Assembly (NCBI GenBank): GCA_947499955.1
Contig: CANMQI010000014.1
Location: 62,001-126,000, forward strand
From: an uncultured Granulosicoccus sp.
GTDB taxonomy: Bacteria > Pseudomonadota > Gammaproteobacteria > Granulosicoccales > Granulosicoccaceae
Reading direction: 5' to 3'
DNA length: 64,000 bases
Notes under the pieces: model-generated
Told to the model about the DNA's origin: nothing
Database searches by the model: none
What the model saw: only the letters and a program-made list of their open reading frames with translations
Part shown: positions 8,477-17,187 of the stretch, piece after piece
Position numbering within the stretch: the first letter of the stretch is position 1
Layout: every line of letters begins with the position of its first letter
Program-made: the position numbers and the translations under genes

Positions 8477-9543
8477 AAAAAGTACTCCTCATAACGCCAT
8501 CAACCTTTGGCTATGAAAAGAGAATAACGCGCGCGATTGATTCTCTGGGTCATCAGGTAGAGTGGGTTGATGAAAGATTGGGCAACGGCCTGGTCATGAA
8601 AATACTGATCCGTCTCGGGGTAGTTCGGTTGCTTCCATTTATCATCGACGCGCATGTCAAAAAGATAATTTCCGCTGCGCAAGCATTGGAAGCTGACAGT
8701 GTGTTCGTCGTTAATCCTGAAACATTGCGCGGCAAGCAATTTGCGGCTATTCGGGAAGCGCTGCCTGATACTGACTTGTTTATCTACAAATGGGACAGCG
8801 TTCATCAAAAACCAATAGACGATGTGACATTTGAAGTTGCTGATAGGGTGTACAGCTTTGATCCTGTAGATTGTCGCAATGATACAAGGCTGGAGCACTG
8901 GCCTTTATTCCATGACCATGCAGCAGAGCAATCACCGCATGTCAGCGCGGAAGACGCAAAGTATGACTTTGCCTTCGTGGGTAGCGCTCATAGACGGCGA
9001 TTGGCGCTCTTGCCTAAGCTGGCAAAAAAATTCAAAGAGGAAGGTCGCAGTTATTACTTCCACCTGGTGTCCCCAAGTACGGTTCACCATATTGCCTTTG
9101 TGGTTTTGAGAAAAGTCTATGGCTACGAAGACACATTGTCTTTGACCAAGCTGGATTATGACAAATATCTGGAAGTCATCAGTCAGACGCGGTGCATGTG
9201 CGATGTGGAGTTTGCAAAGCAAAGTGGGCTTACGATGCGGACGATTGAAGTCGTATTTTCAGGCACTCCGTTGTGGACTACGAATGAATCATTGAAGGAG
9301 TATGAGTTCTATAGTAACGACCGCATGTTCTTGATGAAGGAGGGTGCATTGGAAATTCCTGAGCTACCGATTCAATCATCAGTCACTTATCAAAAACTTT
9401 CAGAAAAATATTCAATAGGTAATTGGGCTAGTATTATTCTTAATGGTGAGCGTGGATTAGTCTGGACTGGTAAAAGCTGGGTTGATCGTTATTCATTGAG
9501 AACTAATGTAGATTCTCAACGTAGTCTAAAAAGAGTATCTTGA
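8473..9543 (+). CDS. Putative glycosyltransferase, CgeB-like
   Basis: A 356-residue cytoplasmic protein with the look of a GT-B glycosyltransferase of the CgeB type: MKKVLLITPSTFGYEKRI at the start, IYKWDSVHQKP around residue 110, and YDFAFVGSAHRRR at the beginning of the second half. The C-terminal half holds GLTMRTIEVVFSGTPLWTTN, where CgeB-like proteins have R(x)FE-type donor-site residues. It would add a sugar to the lipid-linked repeat unit; donor and acceptor are unknown. Translation is coupled to the upstream epimerase by a 4-bp overlap. Base composition becomes more AT-rich toward its 3' end. Confidence 0.7.
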   Translation: MKKVLLITPSTFGYEKRITRAIDSLGHQVEWVDERLGNGLVMKILIRLGVVRLLPFIIDAHVKKIISAAQALEADSVFVVNPETLRGKQFAAIREALPDTDLFIYKWDSVHQKPIDDVTFEVADRVYSFDPVDCRNDTRLEHWPLFHDHAAEQSPHVSAEDAKYDFAFVGSAHRRRLALLPKLAKKFKEEGRSYYFHLVSPSTVHHIAFVVLRKVYGYEDTLSLTKLDYDKYLEVISQTRCMCDVEFAKQSGLTMRTIEVVFSGTPLWTTNESLKEYEFYSNDRMFLMKEGALEIPELPIQSSVTYQKLSEKYSIGNWASIILNGERGLVWTGKSWVDRYSLRTNVDSQRSLKRVS

Positions 9544-9616
9544 TGTTCAACGTTGAGCTGTGTAAGTCGTCAGCGCTCCGGCGGCCTGTGCAAAATAACA
9601 AACGATATAGATACCC

Positions 9617-10138
9617 TTGAAAACGCAAGATATTCTGCAGGCAGATTGGGACCGTTTAGCTCATCTTAGTGGTGCGCCAAAGTCATTGTTGACATGGAAG
9701 TGCTACTTATCCCCTAGGTTTGCTGCGATTTACGTGATGCGGAAGGCCCACAGCGCGTATACGTCAAATTATTCAAGGCGGGCCAAATTTTGGAGCCTGA
9801 TTAATTTCTTGGTGTTCAATGTAGAGATACCCGCAAGTCTAACTATTGGTCCCGGTTTTGTCATGCCGCATCCACAAGGGGTCATTTTGGGAGCTGGTGT
9901 GATAGGCAGTAATGTAACAGTACTGCAGCAAGTTACTTTTGGGGCGAAAACACTGGACTTCAAGTTTGATTCATCAAAACGACCAACTGTTGGAAACGAT
10001 GTGACAGTATCCGCTGGCGCAAAGATTATAGGCAGTGTCATTTTGAATGATGGTTGTACTGTGGGGGCCAACGCGGTTGTGCTGGATGACGTGCCCAAAG
10101 ATGCATTGGCAGTGGGCGTACCCGCTAAAGCAATTTAG
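9617..10138 (+). CDS. Serine acetyltransferase-like hexapeptide-repeat acyltransferase
   Basis: A 173-residue left-handed beta-helix protein. The C-terminal half (from about residue 75) is built of hexapeptide turns (IGPGFVMPHPQGVILGAG, VIGSNVTVLQQVTFG, VTVSAGAKIIGSVIL, CTVGANAVVL) and ends VPAKAI. The MPHPQG His is the usual catalytic base in CysE-like enzymes. In a glycan cluster such a protein most likely O- or N-acetylates a sugar residue rather than serine. The only sensible start is TTG 9617. It sits alone between two glycosyltransferases. Confidence 0.85.
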   Translation: MKTQDILQADWDRLAHLSGAPKSLLTWKCYLSPRFAAIYVMRKAHSAYTSNYSRRAKFWSLINFLVFNVEIPASLTIGPGFVMPHPQGVILGAGVIGSNVTVLQQVTFGAKTLDFKFDSSKRPTVGNDVTVSAGAKIIGSVILNDGCTVGANAVVLDDVPKDALAVGVPAKAI

Positions 10139-10283
10139 AGAGTTTCTGCAAATATGTTGATACCTTCGTGAGCATGAAAAGTCACTATAATCAAGTATCC
10201 TTCGAAGCCTCTGAGTCAAGTAAATTCGATATTGCCGCAAACAGTGAGGCAATAATATCGTCCCCTCAAAGAGAAATACAATC

Positions 10284-11429
10284 GTGATACGCGTGCTGAA
10301 TGTCATGGAGGACGGTCGAATTGCCGGGCCACAGTTGAGGATGCTGAGAGTAGCCAAGCGCCTTGAAGACAAAGTTGAATCAATTATTGCTATACCCATA
10401 AACGGGCCGCAGGATTTCAAAAATGCACTTGAGGCTGCAAGCGTCCCCTTTGTGCAATTACCGCTCACTAAGCTGTCTAGAAGTCCCAGGGAAATTGTAC
10501 TATCGATGTTGCGGCTACCGTGGGAAGTTTCTAGATTGGTCAAGTATATTAAGTCCGAAAAAATCGATGTTGTTCATTCTAGCGGTGGTGCATGGATGTA
10601 CAAGGCAATTATCGCCGCAAAGCTCGCTGGATGCCCTTCAATCTGGCACCTCAATGACACCAGTTCACCGGCGCCCTTTCGTCTTCTTGCGCGTTTGTTG
10701 ATGCGTCACTGGGTTACAGGTGTGATAGTGGCCGGTTCCCGGGTAAAGGAACATTACCTCCCCGACTTTGATGCAGTTTATCGAAATAAAGTTGAGTTGC
10801 TAAGTATAGAAGCGCCCGTGGATACCACGTTGTTTGTTCCTCAGGCTGAGTCAGCGTGGGAAGGGCAGATCATACGTGTATTGACAGTAGGGAATGTAAG
10901 TCCGGTGAAGGATTATATGGCTGTAGTACACGCATGCAGCTTGCTGACTGAGCCTGCTGGTATTCATTGGAGAATTATCGGTTCATCGTTTAAATCCCAA
11001 GAAAAGTATCGTGCTTCTCTGGATGCAGAGATCCAGCGTCTACACGTTGAGAATCTTTCATTTGTAGGGCCTAGTTCTGATATTGAAGGGCAACTACAGC
11101 AAAGTGATATATATGTGTGCTCATCTGCTGCAGAGGCATCGCCTACGTCCGTTTGGGAGGCAATGGCTTGTGGGTTGCCAATTGTTTCAACCGATGTTGG
11201 GTGTGTACGTGACTATGTGCATGAGGGGGTAAACGGATTTCTGGTGAGTCCTGGAGACAGCCAGGCAATGGCGCAAAAGATAATTCTGCTGGCCAATGAC
11301 AAAGCATTGAGAATGAAAATGGGGAAGGCAAATCGTAAAAAGGCAGTGGAATCGCTTGATCTTGGGGTATGCGCTGCCAGTCATGCAACAATATACGAAC
11401 TATCTGTAGAAAGATTTGAAGGCTCATAA
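10284..11429 (+). CDS. Glycosyltransferase family 4
   Basis: A 381-residue GT-B enzyme. The N-terminal half starts MIRVLNVMEDGRIAGPQLRM (glycine-rich acceptor loop). The C-terminal half has VLTVGNVSPVKDY at the domain boundary and EASPTSVWEAMACGLPIVST, the E(x7)E donor-phosphate motif of GT4 enzymes, followed by VHEGVNGFLVSPGD. It adds one sugar to the growing repeat unit on the inner face of the membrane. GTG 10284 is the start, with AGAGAAA about nine bases upstream. Sugar specificity is not visible. Confidence 0.9.
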   Translation: MIRVLNVMEDGRIAGPQLRMLRVAKRLEDKVESIIAIPINGPQDFKNALEAASVPFVQLPLTKLSRSPREIVLSMLRLPWEVSRLVKYIKSEKIDVVHSSGGAWMYKAIIAAKLAGCPSIWHLNDTSSPAPFRLLARLLMRHWVTGVIVAGSRVKEHYLPDFDAVYRNKVELLSIEAPVDTTLFVPQAESAWEGQIIRVLTVGNVSPVKDYMAVVHACSLLTEPAGIHWRIIGSSFKSQEKYRASLDAEIQRLHVENLSFVGPSSDIEGQLQQSDIYVCSSAAEASPTSVWEAMACGLPIVSTDVGCVRDYVHEGVNGFLVSPGDSQAMAQKIILLANDKALRMKMGKANRKKAVESLDLGVCAASHATIYELSVERFEGS

Positions 11430-11640
11430 AAATGAGGTGCCAATGTCATTAGCGATTAATTTATAATTTTCCTGACAGACATTGCTAAATCTGAATGATA
11501 ATCAGAAATTACTCAATAATAAACTACTATTATAACGTGCAGGGTAATGTTCACCCAATGGCTGTATTAGCGTTGAGAATGAAATCCTGTGCACTGTTGA
11601 AATTAACTAATATAATGTTAACAAAGCGAATGGGTCCTCT

Positions 11641-12423
11641 ATGCGAAACACGCTGCTAATAAAAGCGAACGGATTGTTGCGAACCAGTATGGTAAGGGGG
11701 GGCTGGCTGTCTAGTACTAAAGGGATTCTAGTCAATGAATTTCCTAAAAGTGGAGGCTCATGGCTTGGTCAAATGATATCGGATTCAATGGGTTTTCCAT
11801 TCCCGCGGAACAAGTTCCCGGTTTCTGAGCCTATGATATTCCATGGCCATTATCTAAATAGTAGACGAATTCCTAATGATCGTACTGTTGTTCTATGGAG
11901 GGATGGAAGAGATGTTTTGATATCACAATACTATCATTCACTGTTTCCAAACGAGAGATCAAATCAACACCTAGTCAAGGTAACTAGAGATGTACTGCAG
12001 TTTAACGATTATTCTGATATATCGAATAATCTGGAGCTATTCATGGAGTATGTTTATGAAAATCCGAAGTATCCGAATTTTTCATGGAGTGATTTTGTTA
12101 GTGAATGGCATTCAAAGCCTTGTTTGCATGTCAAATACGAGGATTTGAGGCAAGATTGTTTGGGTGAAATGCAACGGATTATGAAAAACTATATACCCGA
12201 CTTAGATGAAAATCAAATAGCCTTGGCTAGGCTTGCTCGTGCGGTAGAAGAGAATGAGTTCAGCAAGGTAAAGAGTCGTGTGAGTAAGAATAGGCCCCAA
12301 AATGGTGTTAGCTTTGTACGAAATGGTAAGCCTGGGGAGTGGCGAGAAGTATTCTCGAATTCTCAGTTGGAGCTTTTCAATCAGTATACTCAGGATAGTT
12401 TGAAAAAACTAGGTTATGTTTAA
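11641..12423 (+). CDS. PAPS-dependent sulfotransferase (carbohydrate type)
   Basis: A 260-residue sulfotransferase_1-type protein. The 5'-phosphosulfate-binding loop is FPKSGGSWLGQMI (about residue 38). The 3'-phosphate-binding segment is VLWRDGRDVLISQYYH (about residues 84-99). The KPGEWREVFS motif near the C-terminus corresponds to the conserved GxxGxW(K/R) of cytosolic sulfotransferases. It would transfer sulfate from PAPS to a hydroxyl, presumably on the glycan precursor given the context. The gene is markedly AT-rich (many TTA, ATA and AAT codons) compared with the rml genes. No PAPS-synthesis genes are in the window. Confidence 0.88.
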   Translation: MRNTLLIKANGLLRTSMVRGGWLSSTKGILVNEFPKSGGSWLGQMISDSMGFPFPRNKFPVSEPMIFHGHYLNSRRIPNDRTVVLWRDGRDVLISQYYHSLFPNERSNQHLVKVTRDVLQFNDYSDISNNLELFMEYVYENPKYPNFSWSDFVSEWHSKPCLHVKYEDLRQDCLGEMQRIMKNYIPDLDENQIALARLARAVEENEFSKVKSRVSKNRPQNGVSFVRNGKPGEWREVFSNSQLELFNQYTQDSLKKLGYV

Positions 12424-12506
12424 GGCGAATTTGGGTGTAAGTTTTCAATTGTTTAAAATATTGCCCAAATGTTGAATGATCTATATTCGAATAAAAGATT
12501 TGATAT

Positions 12507-13565
12507 ATGAAAATTGTTTTAGTAAGTACTCAAGATATTCGAAATAGAGATAAATTTCTATCCGATCCATTAGTTGAATTGGGTCATGAAGTAATCGTTT
12601 GTCGGACATTCGTTGCTCTGTTGAAGGAAGTCATATCAGATCGAGGTAAGGCGAAATTATATATTACAGTCGGTGTTGGATTGTCCTCGGTGTTAGGGCT
12701 GATTTATTGCAAAATTGCAAAGATATTGTTTGTTGTTCGGTTGGGAGGTGATCCTGTTGGAGATATACGTTCACGGATATCAGCGGTTCAATCTACTGGT
12801 AGAAGCGCATATTTACACAAAATTCGACTTATTATTGTCAAGGCAATATTGAAAAATGCTGATCATGCATTAGTTGTAAGTAACAGTATTGCTGGACAAA
12901 TATCACCTACGTGGATGCTTAGAGATAAGATTAGTGTCCTGCCTCAGTATGTGCGAGGGGAGCGTATTCCTTTTGATTGTAAATATCGATCCCCAAATAA
13001 AGTACGATTTTTAACCGTTACTAATTTAAACTATAAAGAAAAGGCAGAAGGCGTCGTATCCTTGATAGATGCTATGGTTTCTTTCGTTGGTAAGTCTAAT
13101 AAAGGTATGTCGCCTGAAATTATATTTGAGATAGCCGGAGATGGGGCTGAAAAATCAACCGTTGATGACCGAATTAGTAAGCTAAGTGTGGGGGGGGGTA
13201 TTGGTTTGACAGTTACAGCCTTAGGTCATGTTAGTGATATGGATGCGCTGTATAGACGCTCTGAGATATTTTTGTATAGTTCCAAAAGAGATGCGGTCCC
13301 AAATGTTCTGCTTGAGGCGAGGCGGCATGGGCTAGTGTGCGTCTTATATAAAAGTGATTTGGATATTGATGTCTTTTCAGACAAACTAGATGGGTACGTT
13401 GTTAGTTCGGTGAATGATTTATCTAATGCGATTCAGGAAATTATTGATTCTGAAGATAGTTGTAATGAACTTGCTAAATTGTCGGAACACAGGCTTTGGC
13501 AAAAACATTCACCTGAGAAGATTGCTTGGACAATGCGTACTTGGCTCGATTCTCTATCACTCTAA
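12507..13565 (+). CDS. Glycosyltransferase, GT4-like
   Basis: A 352-residue GT-B-like protein, MKIVLVSTQDIRNRDKFLSD at the start. The second half contains VRFLTVTNLNYKEKAEGV, EIAGDGAEK, VTALGHVSDMDALYRRSEIFLYSS and DAVPNVLLEARRHG, which resembles the GT4 donor site with a shortened E(x7)E. Role is presumably one linkage of the sulfated glycan. It is the last gene of the rightward set and converges with the Wzy gene at 13630. Strongly AT-rich. Donor and acceptor cannot be assigned. Confidence 0.8.
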   Translation: MKIVLVSTQDIRNRDKFLSDPLVELGHEVIVCRTFVALLKEVISDRGKAKLYITVGVGLSSVLGLIYCKIAKILFVVRLGGDPVGDIRSRISAVQSTGRSAYLHKIRLIIVKAILKNADHALVVSNSIAGQISPTWMLRDKISVLPQYVRGERIPFDCKYRSPNKVRFLTVTNLNYKEKAEGVVSLIDAMVSFVGKSNKGMSPEIIFEIAGDGAEKSTVDDRISKLSVGGGIGLTVTALGHVSDMDALYRRSEIFLYSSKRDAVPNVLLEARRHGLVCVLYKSDLDIDVFSDKLDGYVVSSVNDLSNAIQEIIDSEDSCNELAKLSEHRLWQKHSPEKIAWTMRTWLDSLSL

Positions 13566-13629
13566 TGTATATCTATACAGCGCTTTTTATATAATTTATA
13601 AAGATTAGGCGGTTGTGTTTTTGTCTGTA

Positions 13630-14889
13630 TCAAATACTACTTTTAACCACATCTCTTGACATGGTGCTTCGTTGACTGATAGTTATTATTCCAAAGCTAA
13701 TTCCAGCAAGTAATCCCAGCATGGGGTTGCTTAATAAAGGCCTGCTCAATCCTTGTGTTATTAAGAGAGATAATGAGACAAGCATATAGGACGACAGCAT
13801 CCTGTTGTTAAGTGATATAAGGTGGTTGTTAGTTGCCCTGTATAAGCCTATTAAAAGTCTAGTAACGAAAGCTAAAAATAATATTAGACCTGTAATGCCT
13901 AATTCTCCTAGGCACGTAATTATCCAATTATGCGATACTACTCCGAAGCCGTATTGTAGATCCATGTATCCTTTGATCGAGCCATATCCTGCACCTATCA
14001 ACCAGTTATTTTCTATGACTTCAAGGCCAGTGTTATACATTAGCGCTCGCATATAATCATTTGCGCTAGAATCAGGAGATAGTATGGAAGCTAAGGGGCC
14101 AGAGCCTGAAACAAGTTGAGAATCTAAAAACCTACCGACTACGGGTAGTGATGTTATTTGTTCTTTTAAATATATTACCAAGAAGGCTGTTGTTGTGGCC
14201 ACAGCTAAGGAAAATACTAAAAAGTTAAATACTCGCTTGGCTTTTCGCTCCGGTGAGAAAAGTGTAAGCATGAGAAAGCCAAACAAAAGTAAAGCTATTG
14301 CAGATCTACTTTCAGATAGTACGATTACTATAATGGATATGCCTAGGCCTGCGTAGAGAAATGCTGCGTTTGCATGTTTTTTACTAGCCTTTAGAAAGAG
14401 TGGAAACAGTACGAGAAAGGTTGATGATGCTAGGTTGGAAAATGCGCCTGAGAAATCTTTCATTTCTCTAGATGTAGCACGGATTGATCCGTATTGGTGT
14501 AGAAGGTAGATACTAACTATAGCAAGGGTCGTTGCAATTACTAAAGAAGTTGATATCCCAAAGCGCCAACCGTTAGACATGAATATAGTTGCTGATGCGA
14601 TAAAAATCAGTATTTGAAGCAGAACTACAGGTGATCTATTTAATGTTTCTTCTGGGAATTGGCTCCAGGTTTGACTTGCAAAAGGTAAAGCAAATAGAAG
14701 CAATGCTAGAATTACGGTGGGGTTTTTAATAAAAGTTGTCCAGCGCTTCAGTTTTCCTGAAAATAATAGTGATGTGAATGAGGCTGCTATTCCGACAAAA
14801 AATATTTTATATAAAGCTAGTGCTGATATAGGATAGAGAGCAAAAGAAAGGGTGAATAAAAACGATGAAATATCATATCTTTTTTTCAT
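13630..14889 (-). CDS. O-antigen polymerase/ligase family membrane protein (Wzy-like)
   Basis: A 419-residue hydrophobic protein with about 10-12 membrane segments and the large periplasmic loop typical of Wzy/WaaL (PF04932). Conserved-type features are SESRSAIALLLFGFLM and, in the loop, ENNWLIGAGYGSIKGYMDLQYGFGVVSHNWIITCLGELGITG. The latter resembles the G(x)G...HN motif of the O-antigen ligase family. In a Wzx/Wzy cluster it most likely polymerises undecaprenyl-linked repeat units in the periplasm; WaaL ligase activity is the alternative. It is the last gene of the minus-strand operon, overlapping the sulfotransferase by 4 bp. AT-rich. Confidence 0.88.
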   Translation of the reverse strand: MKKRYDISSFLFTLSFALYPISALALYKIFFVGIAASFTSLLFSGKLKRWTTFIKNPTVILALLLFALPFASQTWSQFPEETLNRSPVVLLQILIFIASATIFMSNGWRFGISTSLVIATTLAIVSIYLLHQYGSIRATSREMKDFSGAFSNLASSTFLVLFPLFLKASKKHANAAFLYAGLGISIIVIVLSESRSAIALLLFGFLMLTLFSPERKAKRVFNFLVFSLAVATTTAFLVIYLKEQITSLPVVGRFLDSQLVSGSGPLASILSPDSSANDYMRALMYNTGLEVIENNWLIGAGYGSIKGYMDLQYGFGVVSHNWIITCLGELGITGLILFLAFVTRLLIGLYRATNNHLISLNNRMLSSYMLVSLSLLITQGLSRPLLSNPMLGLLAGISFGIITISQRSTMSRDVVKSSI

Positions 14890-15857
14890 GATTTTTTCTG
14901 ATAGCCAAAAACATAATTAGTAATCGAAGCAATCAGGCCAAATGAACTCTCATCGATATCTGTCCAAGTTTTCTGCCATGAATTGTCAACTGTAATAACT
15001 TTGGAGTTAGCAGAATGTCTTGATGGTGAGCCGCCTATTGAATGCTCGGTTTTCGCTAGTTCAGATTTATGTTTATTAGCTGCTGGTAATTTGAATAATT
15101 TCATCTTTCTGAATAAATCGTTTATTGCTATATCGCTATTATTACAGAAATCTTCGTATTTGATGATCGAGGATGTGGATGGTCTTAAAAGCATGATAAG
15201 TATTCGTCCCGCAATATTTACGCGAGTCCATGAGGATGCTATGTGCTTGATTGCAGTTTGTCTATCGGTTAGGCCTATATTGTTGTAAGGATTACTGATT
15301 CTATTTGGCTTGGTAGCTGAATTAGCAACTGCTCTCCCGTTTCTGACTACGAATATCAGTTTTACAGTCTCCGGAGCTACAGCCCTTAGCAATAGAAAGT
15401 GATGAAGATTTTTTGAAGAATCAACTATTATAGTGCTGTTTGTTTTCTTGGCAACACTATGGCAAATATCAATATAATTTTCACCGAGATGTATGATATT
15501 GTGAAATCGAGAGAATGGCAGCAACTTACCGATTAAACGTAAAATCGATAAGGGGAATATTAAGCTGCAAATTTCAAACAATAAACGTTGTGTTCGATTA
15601 GAAGAGTTGGTGGGGGAGGGTTTATCGTTCATTTCCCCGGGGATAGACGACCATAATTCACATTGAGCTAGATTTTTTCCGCATGAGCAATTTTCTGTGA
15701 CTGTAATATTTTCCAGTCCCTGATATTTTTGTATTAATAAAAAATTAGCTCTGCGGAGTTCGCCGACTGAATATACATTATCCCTATCTCTTAGAGTTCG
15801 TTCCAAGATCGTAGTTCCGGACCTGGACATTCCAGCAATGTATAGAAGTTTCATCAT
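14886..15857 (-). CDS. Sulfotransferase family protein
   Basis: A 323-residue protein beginning MMKLLYIAGMSRSGTTILERTL, where SRSGTT is the 5'-phosphosulfate loop, and GELRRANFLL follows as in bacterial sulfotransferase_3/NodH-like proteins. The 3'-phosphate motif is LIFVVRNGRAVANSA (about residues 170-185). WQKTWTDID near the C-terminus resembles the terminal Trp motif. A paired-cysteine segment, ENCSCGKNLAQCELW, around residue 60 is common in this bacterial group. It overlaps both neighbours by 4 bp, so it is cotranscribed with wzx and wzy. Likely substrate is a sugar of the same repeat unit. Confidence 0.88.
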   Translation of the reverse strand: MMKLLYIAGMSRSGTTILERTLRDRDNVYSVGELRRANFLLIQKYQGLENITVTENCSCGKNLAQCELWSSIPGEMNDKPSPTNSSNRTQRLLFEICSLIFPLSILRLIGKLLPFSRFHNIIHLGENYIDICHSVAKKTNSTIIVDSSKNLHHFLLLRAVAPETVKLIFVVRNGRAVANSATKPNRISNPYNNIGLTDRQTAIKHIASSWTRVNIAGRILIMLLRPSTSSIIKYEDFCNNSDIAINDLFRKMKLFKLPAANKHKSELAKTEHSIGGSPSRHSANSKVITVDNSWQKTWTDIDESSFGLIASITNYVFGYQKKS

Positions 15858-17152
15858 CTCTTGAGGGGGGTGCGAACCTTGATAATATTAAGTGGGAGGC
15901 AGTATATTAATAATTTTTTATAGGCTGCTCTAAACATAATCAAGTTGGAAACAGTAATGCAGACTAACGTTGATGTTGCAGCGCCAATAATTCCGTATCG
16001 TGGGATGAGTAGTATGTTCAGTAATATGTTTAGTGATGCTGCAATTATTAGTGCGTAAGATATGTGTTTTTCATTACCTGACATTGCGAGCACTGTGCCG
16101 ACGGGGCCGAAGAACGAGTTCATGGCTGCGCTCACGCTCAAAATAACGAGAATTGAATAACTACTCAAATACTCTACGCCAAAGAAAAATTGTAGTAAGT
16201 TTTTGCCAAACATAACAAAGCATAGTAGCGCGCAGATAGAGGTGCCAAAAGAAATTCGTGCTGCAAGTACCACTAGGTTTCGCAATTCATCTTGGTTGGT
16301 ATTCTTTAGTGTCCGAACTACCCTGGGTCCGACAGTAAGCGCGGCTACTTGAAGGCCAAATATTCCAAGGTTTGCTAGTTGAAGTGGAACTCTATAGAGT
16401 CCCACGTCTTTGTCTGATAAAAAAATGCCGACTAGGATAACGTCTGATTGCGACAGTATTTGGTTCATTCCTGCATTCACGGATAGATATCCTATTGATG
16501 CAATCCATCCGGAGTAGACAAATTTGGTTGGAGTGTCATATTTCGTAAGCGGTTTGAGATGTTTTCTGAATAGATATGATGCGGCTATTAAGCTACATAC
16601 CGCAGCGATGACATATAGTACAGCTACATTTTCTGCTGTTACCTGAGTGCTGCTTAAAGTCAGTAACGCTACAAGGAGTAACAACGAGGCAGGACGTACT
16701 ATAAACTCAGGTTGCAACCCATACGAGAGAAGTCCTATTCCTCTAATAATTGCACCCCTGACATTGCTCATCGCTAGAACGGGTAGTGCGCACATGGTGA
16801 TTAGTATTATTGACACACGCCCCGCGGTAAGTTGTGTGTTTATAGAAATCAGTAGAAAAATAAAGGCAGCAATTAGAAAAGTTGTTGAGAATGTAAAAAT
16901 GTCTGCTTTTTTACGCAAAGAGTACAGCTGCCCCCAGTTATCTGTAGCTCTTATTCTGGAGGCTTCTCGAGTGGCAAGTGTGGGTAATCCAGACTGACTC
17001 ATGATAGCCAGCATGGTGGTTAAGCTTATAGCAAACGAATATTTTCCATATTCAGAAGCTCCGAGTTCTCGCGCTAGTAGTGCTGCCAGGGAGAAAGTCA
17101 GCACCATATTCAATAGCTTTATCACGGCACTACTTATTGCTGACTTTCCCAT
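15854..17152 (-). CDS. Oligosaccharide flippase, Wzx-like (MOP superfamily)
   Basis: A 432-residue polytopic protein with about 12-14 hydrophobic segments. The polysaccharide_synt signature region is at the N-terminus (LLARELGASEYGKYSFAISLTTMLA). The C-terminal half has FGPVGTVLAMSGNEKHISYAL and ILLIPRYGIIGAATSTLVCI, both characteristic of Wzx/RfbX proteins. It would translocate undecaprenyl-diphosphate-linked repeat units across the inner membrane for the Wzy protein encoded two genes on. It overlaps the sulfotransferase by 4 bp and lies 35 bp after the dehydratase gene. AT-rich. Confidence 0.92.
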   Translation of the reverse strand: MGKSAISSAVIKLLNMVLTFSLAALLARELGASEYGKYSFAISLTTMLAIMSQSGLPTLATREASRIRATDNWGQLYSLRKKADIFTFSTTFLIAAFIFLLISINTQLTAGRVSIILITMCALPVLAMSNVRGAIIRGIGLLSYGLQPEFIVRPASLLLLVALLTLSSTQVTAENVAVLYVIAAVCSLIAASYLFRKHLKPLTKYDTPTKFVYSGWIASIGYLSVNAGMNQILSQSDVILVGIFLSDKDVGLYRVPLQLANLGIFGLQVAALTVGPRVVRTLKNTNQDELRNLVVLAARISFGTSICALLCFVMFGKNLLQFFFGVEYLSSYSILVILSVSAAMNSFFGPVGTVLAMSGNEKHISYALIIAASLNILLNILLIPRYGIIGAATSTLVCITVSNLIMFRAAYKKLLIYCLPLNIIKVRTPLKR

Positions 17153-17187
17153 TGGAGCGTCTTAATCTTGATCGAAATATTAGCGTT

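Noticed and set aside
13566..13629. Terminator between the convergent GT and Wzy genes
   Set aside because: A TTTATA/TATAAA inverted repeat is present, but it has no GC stem and no clear T-tract after it, so it was not called.
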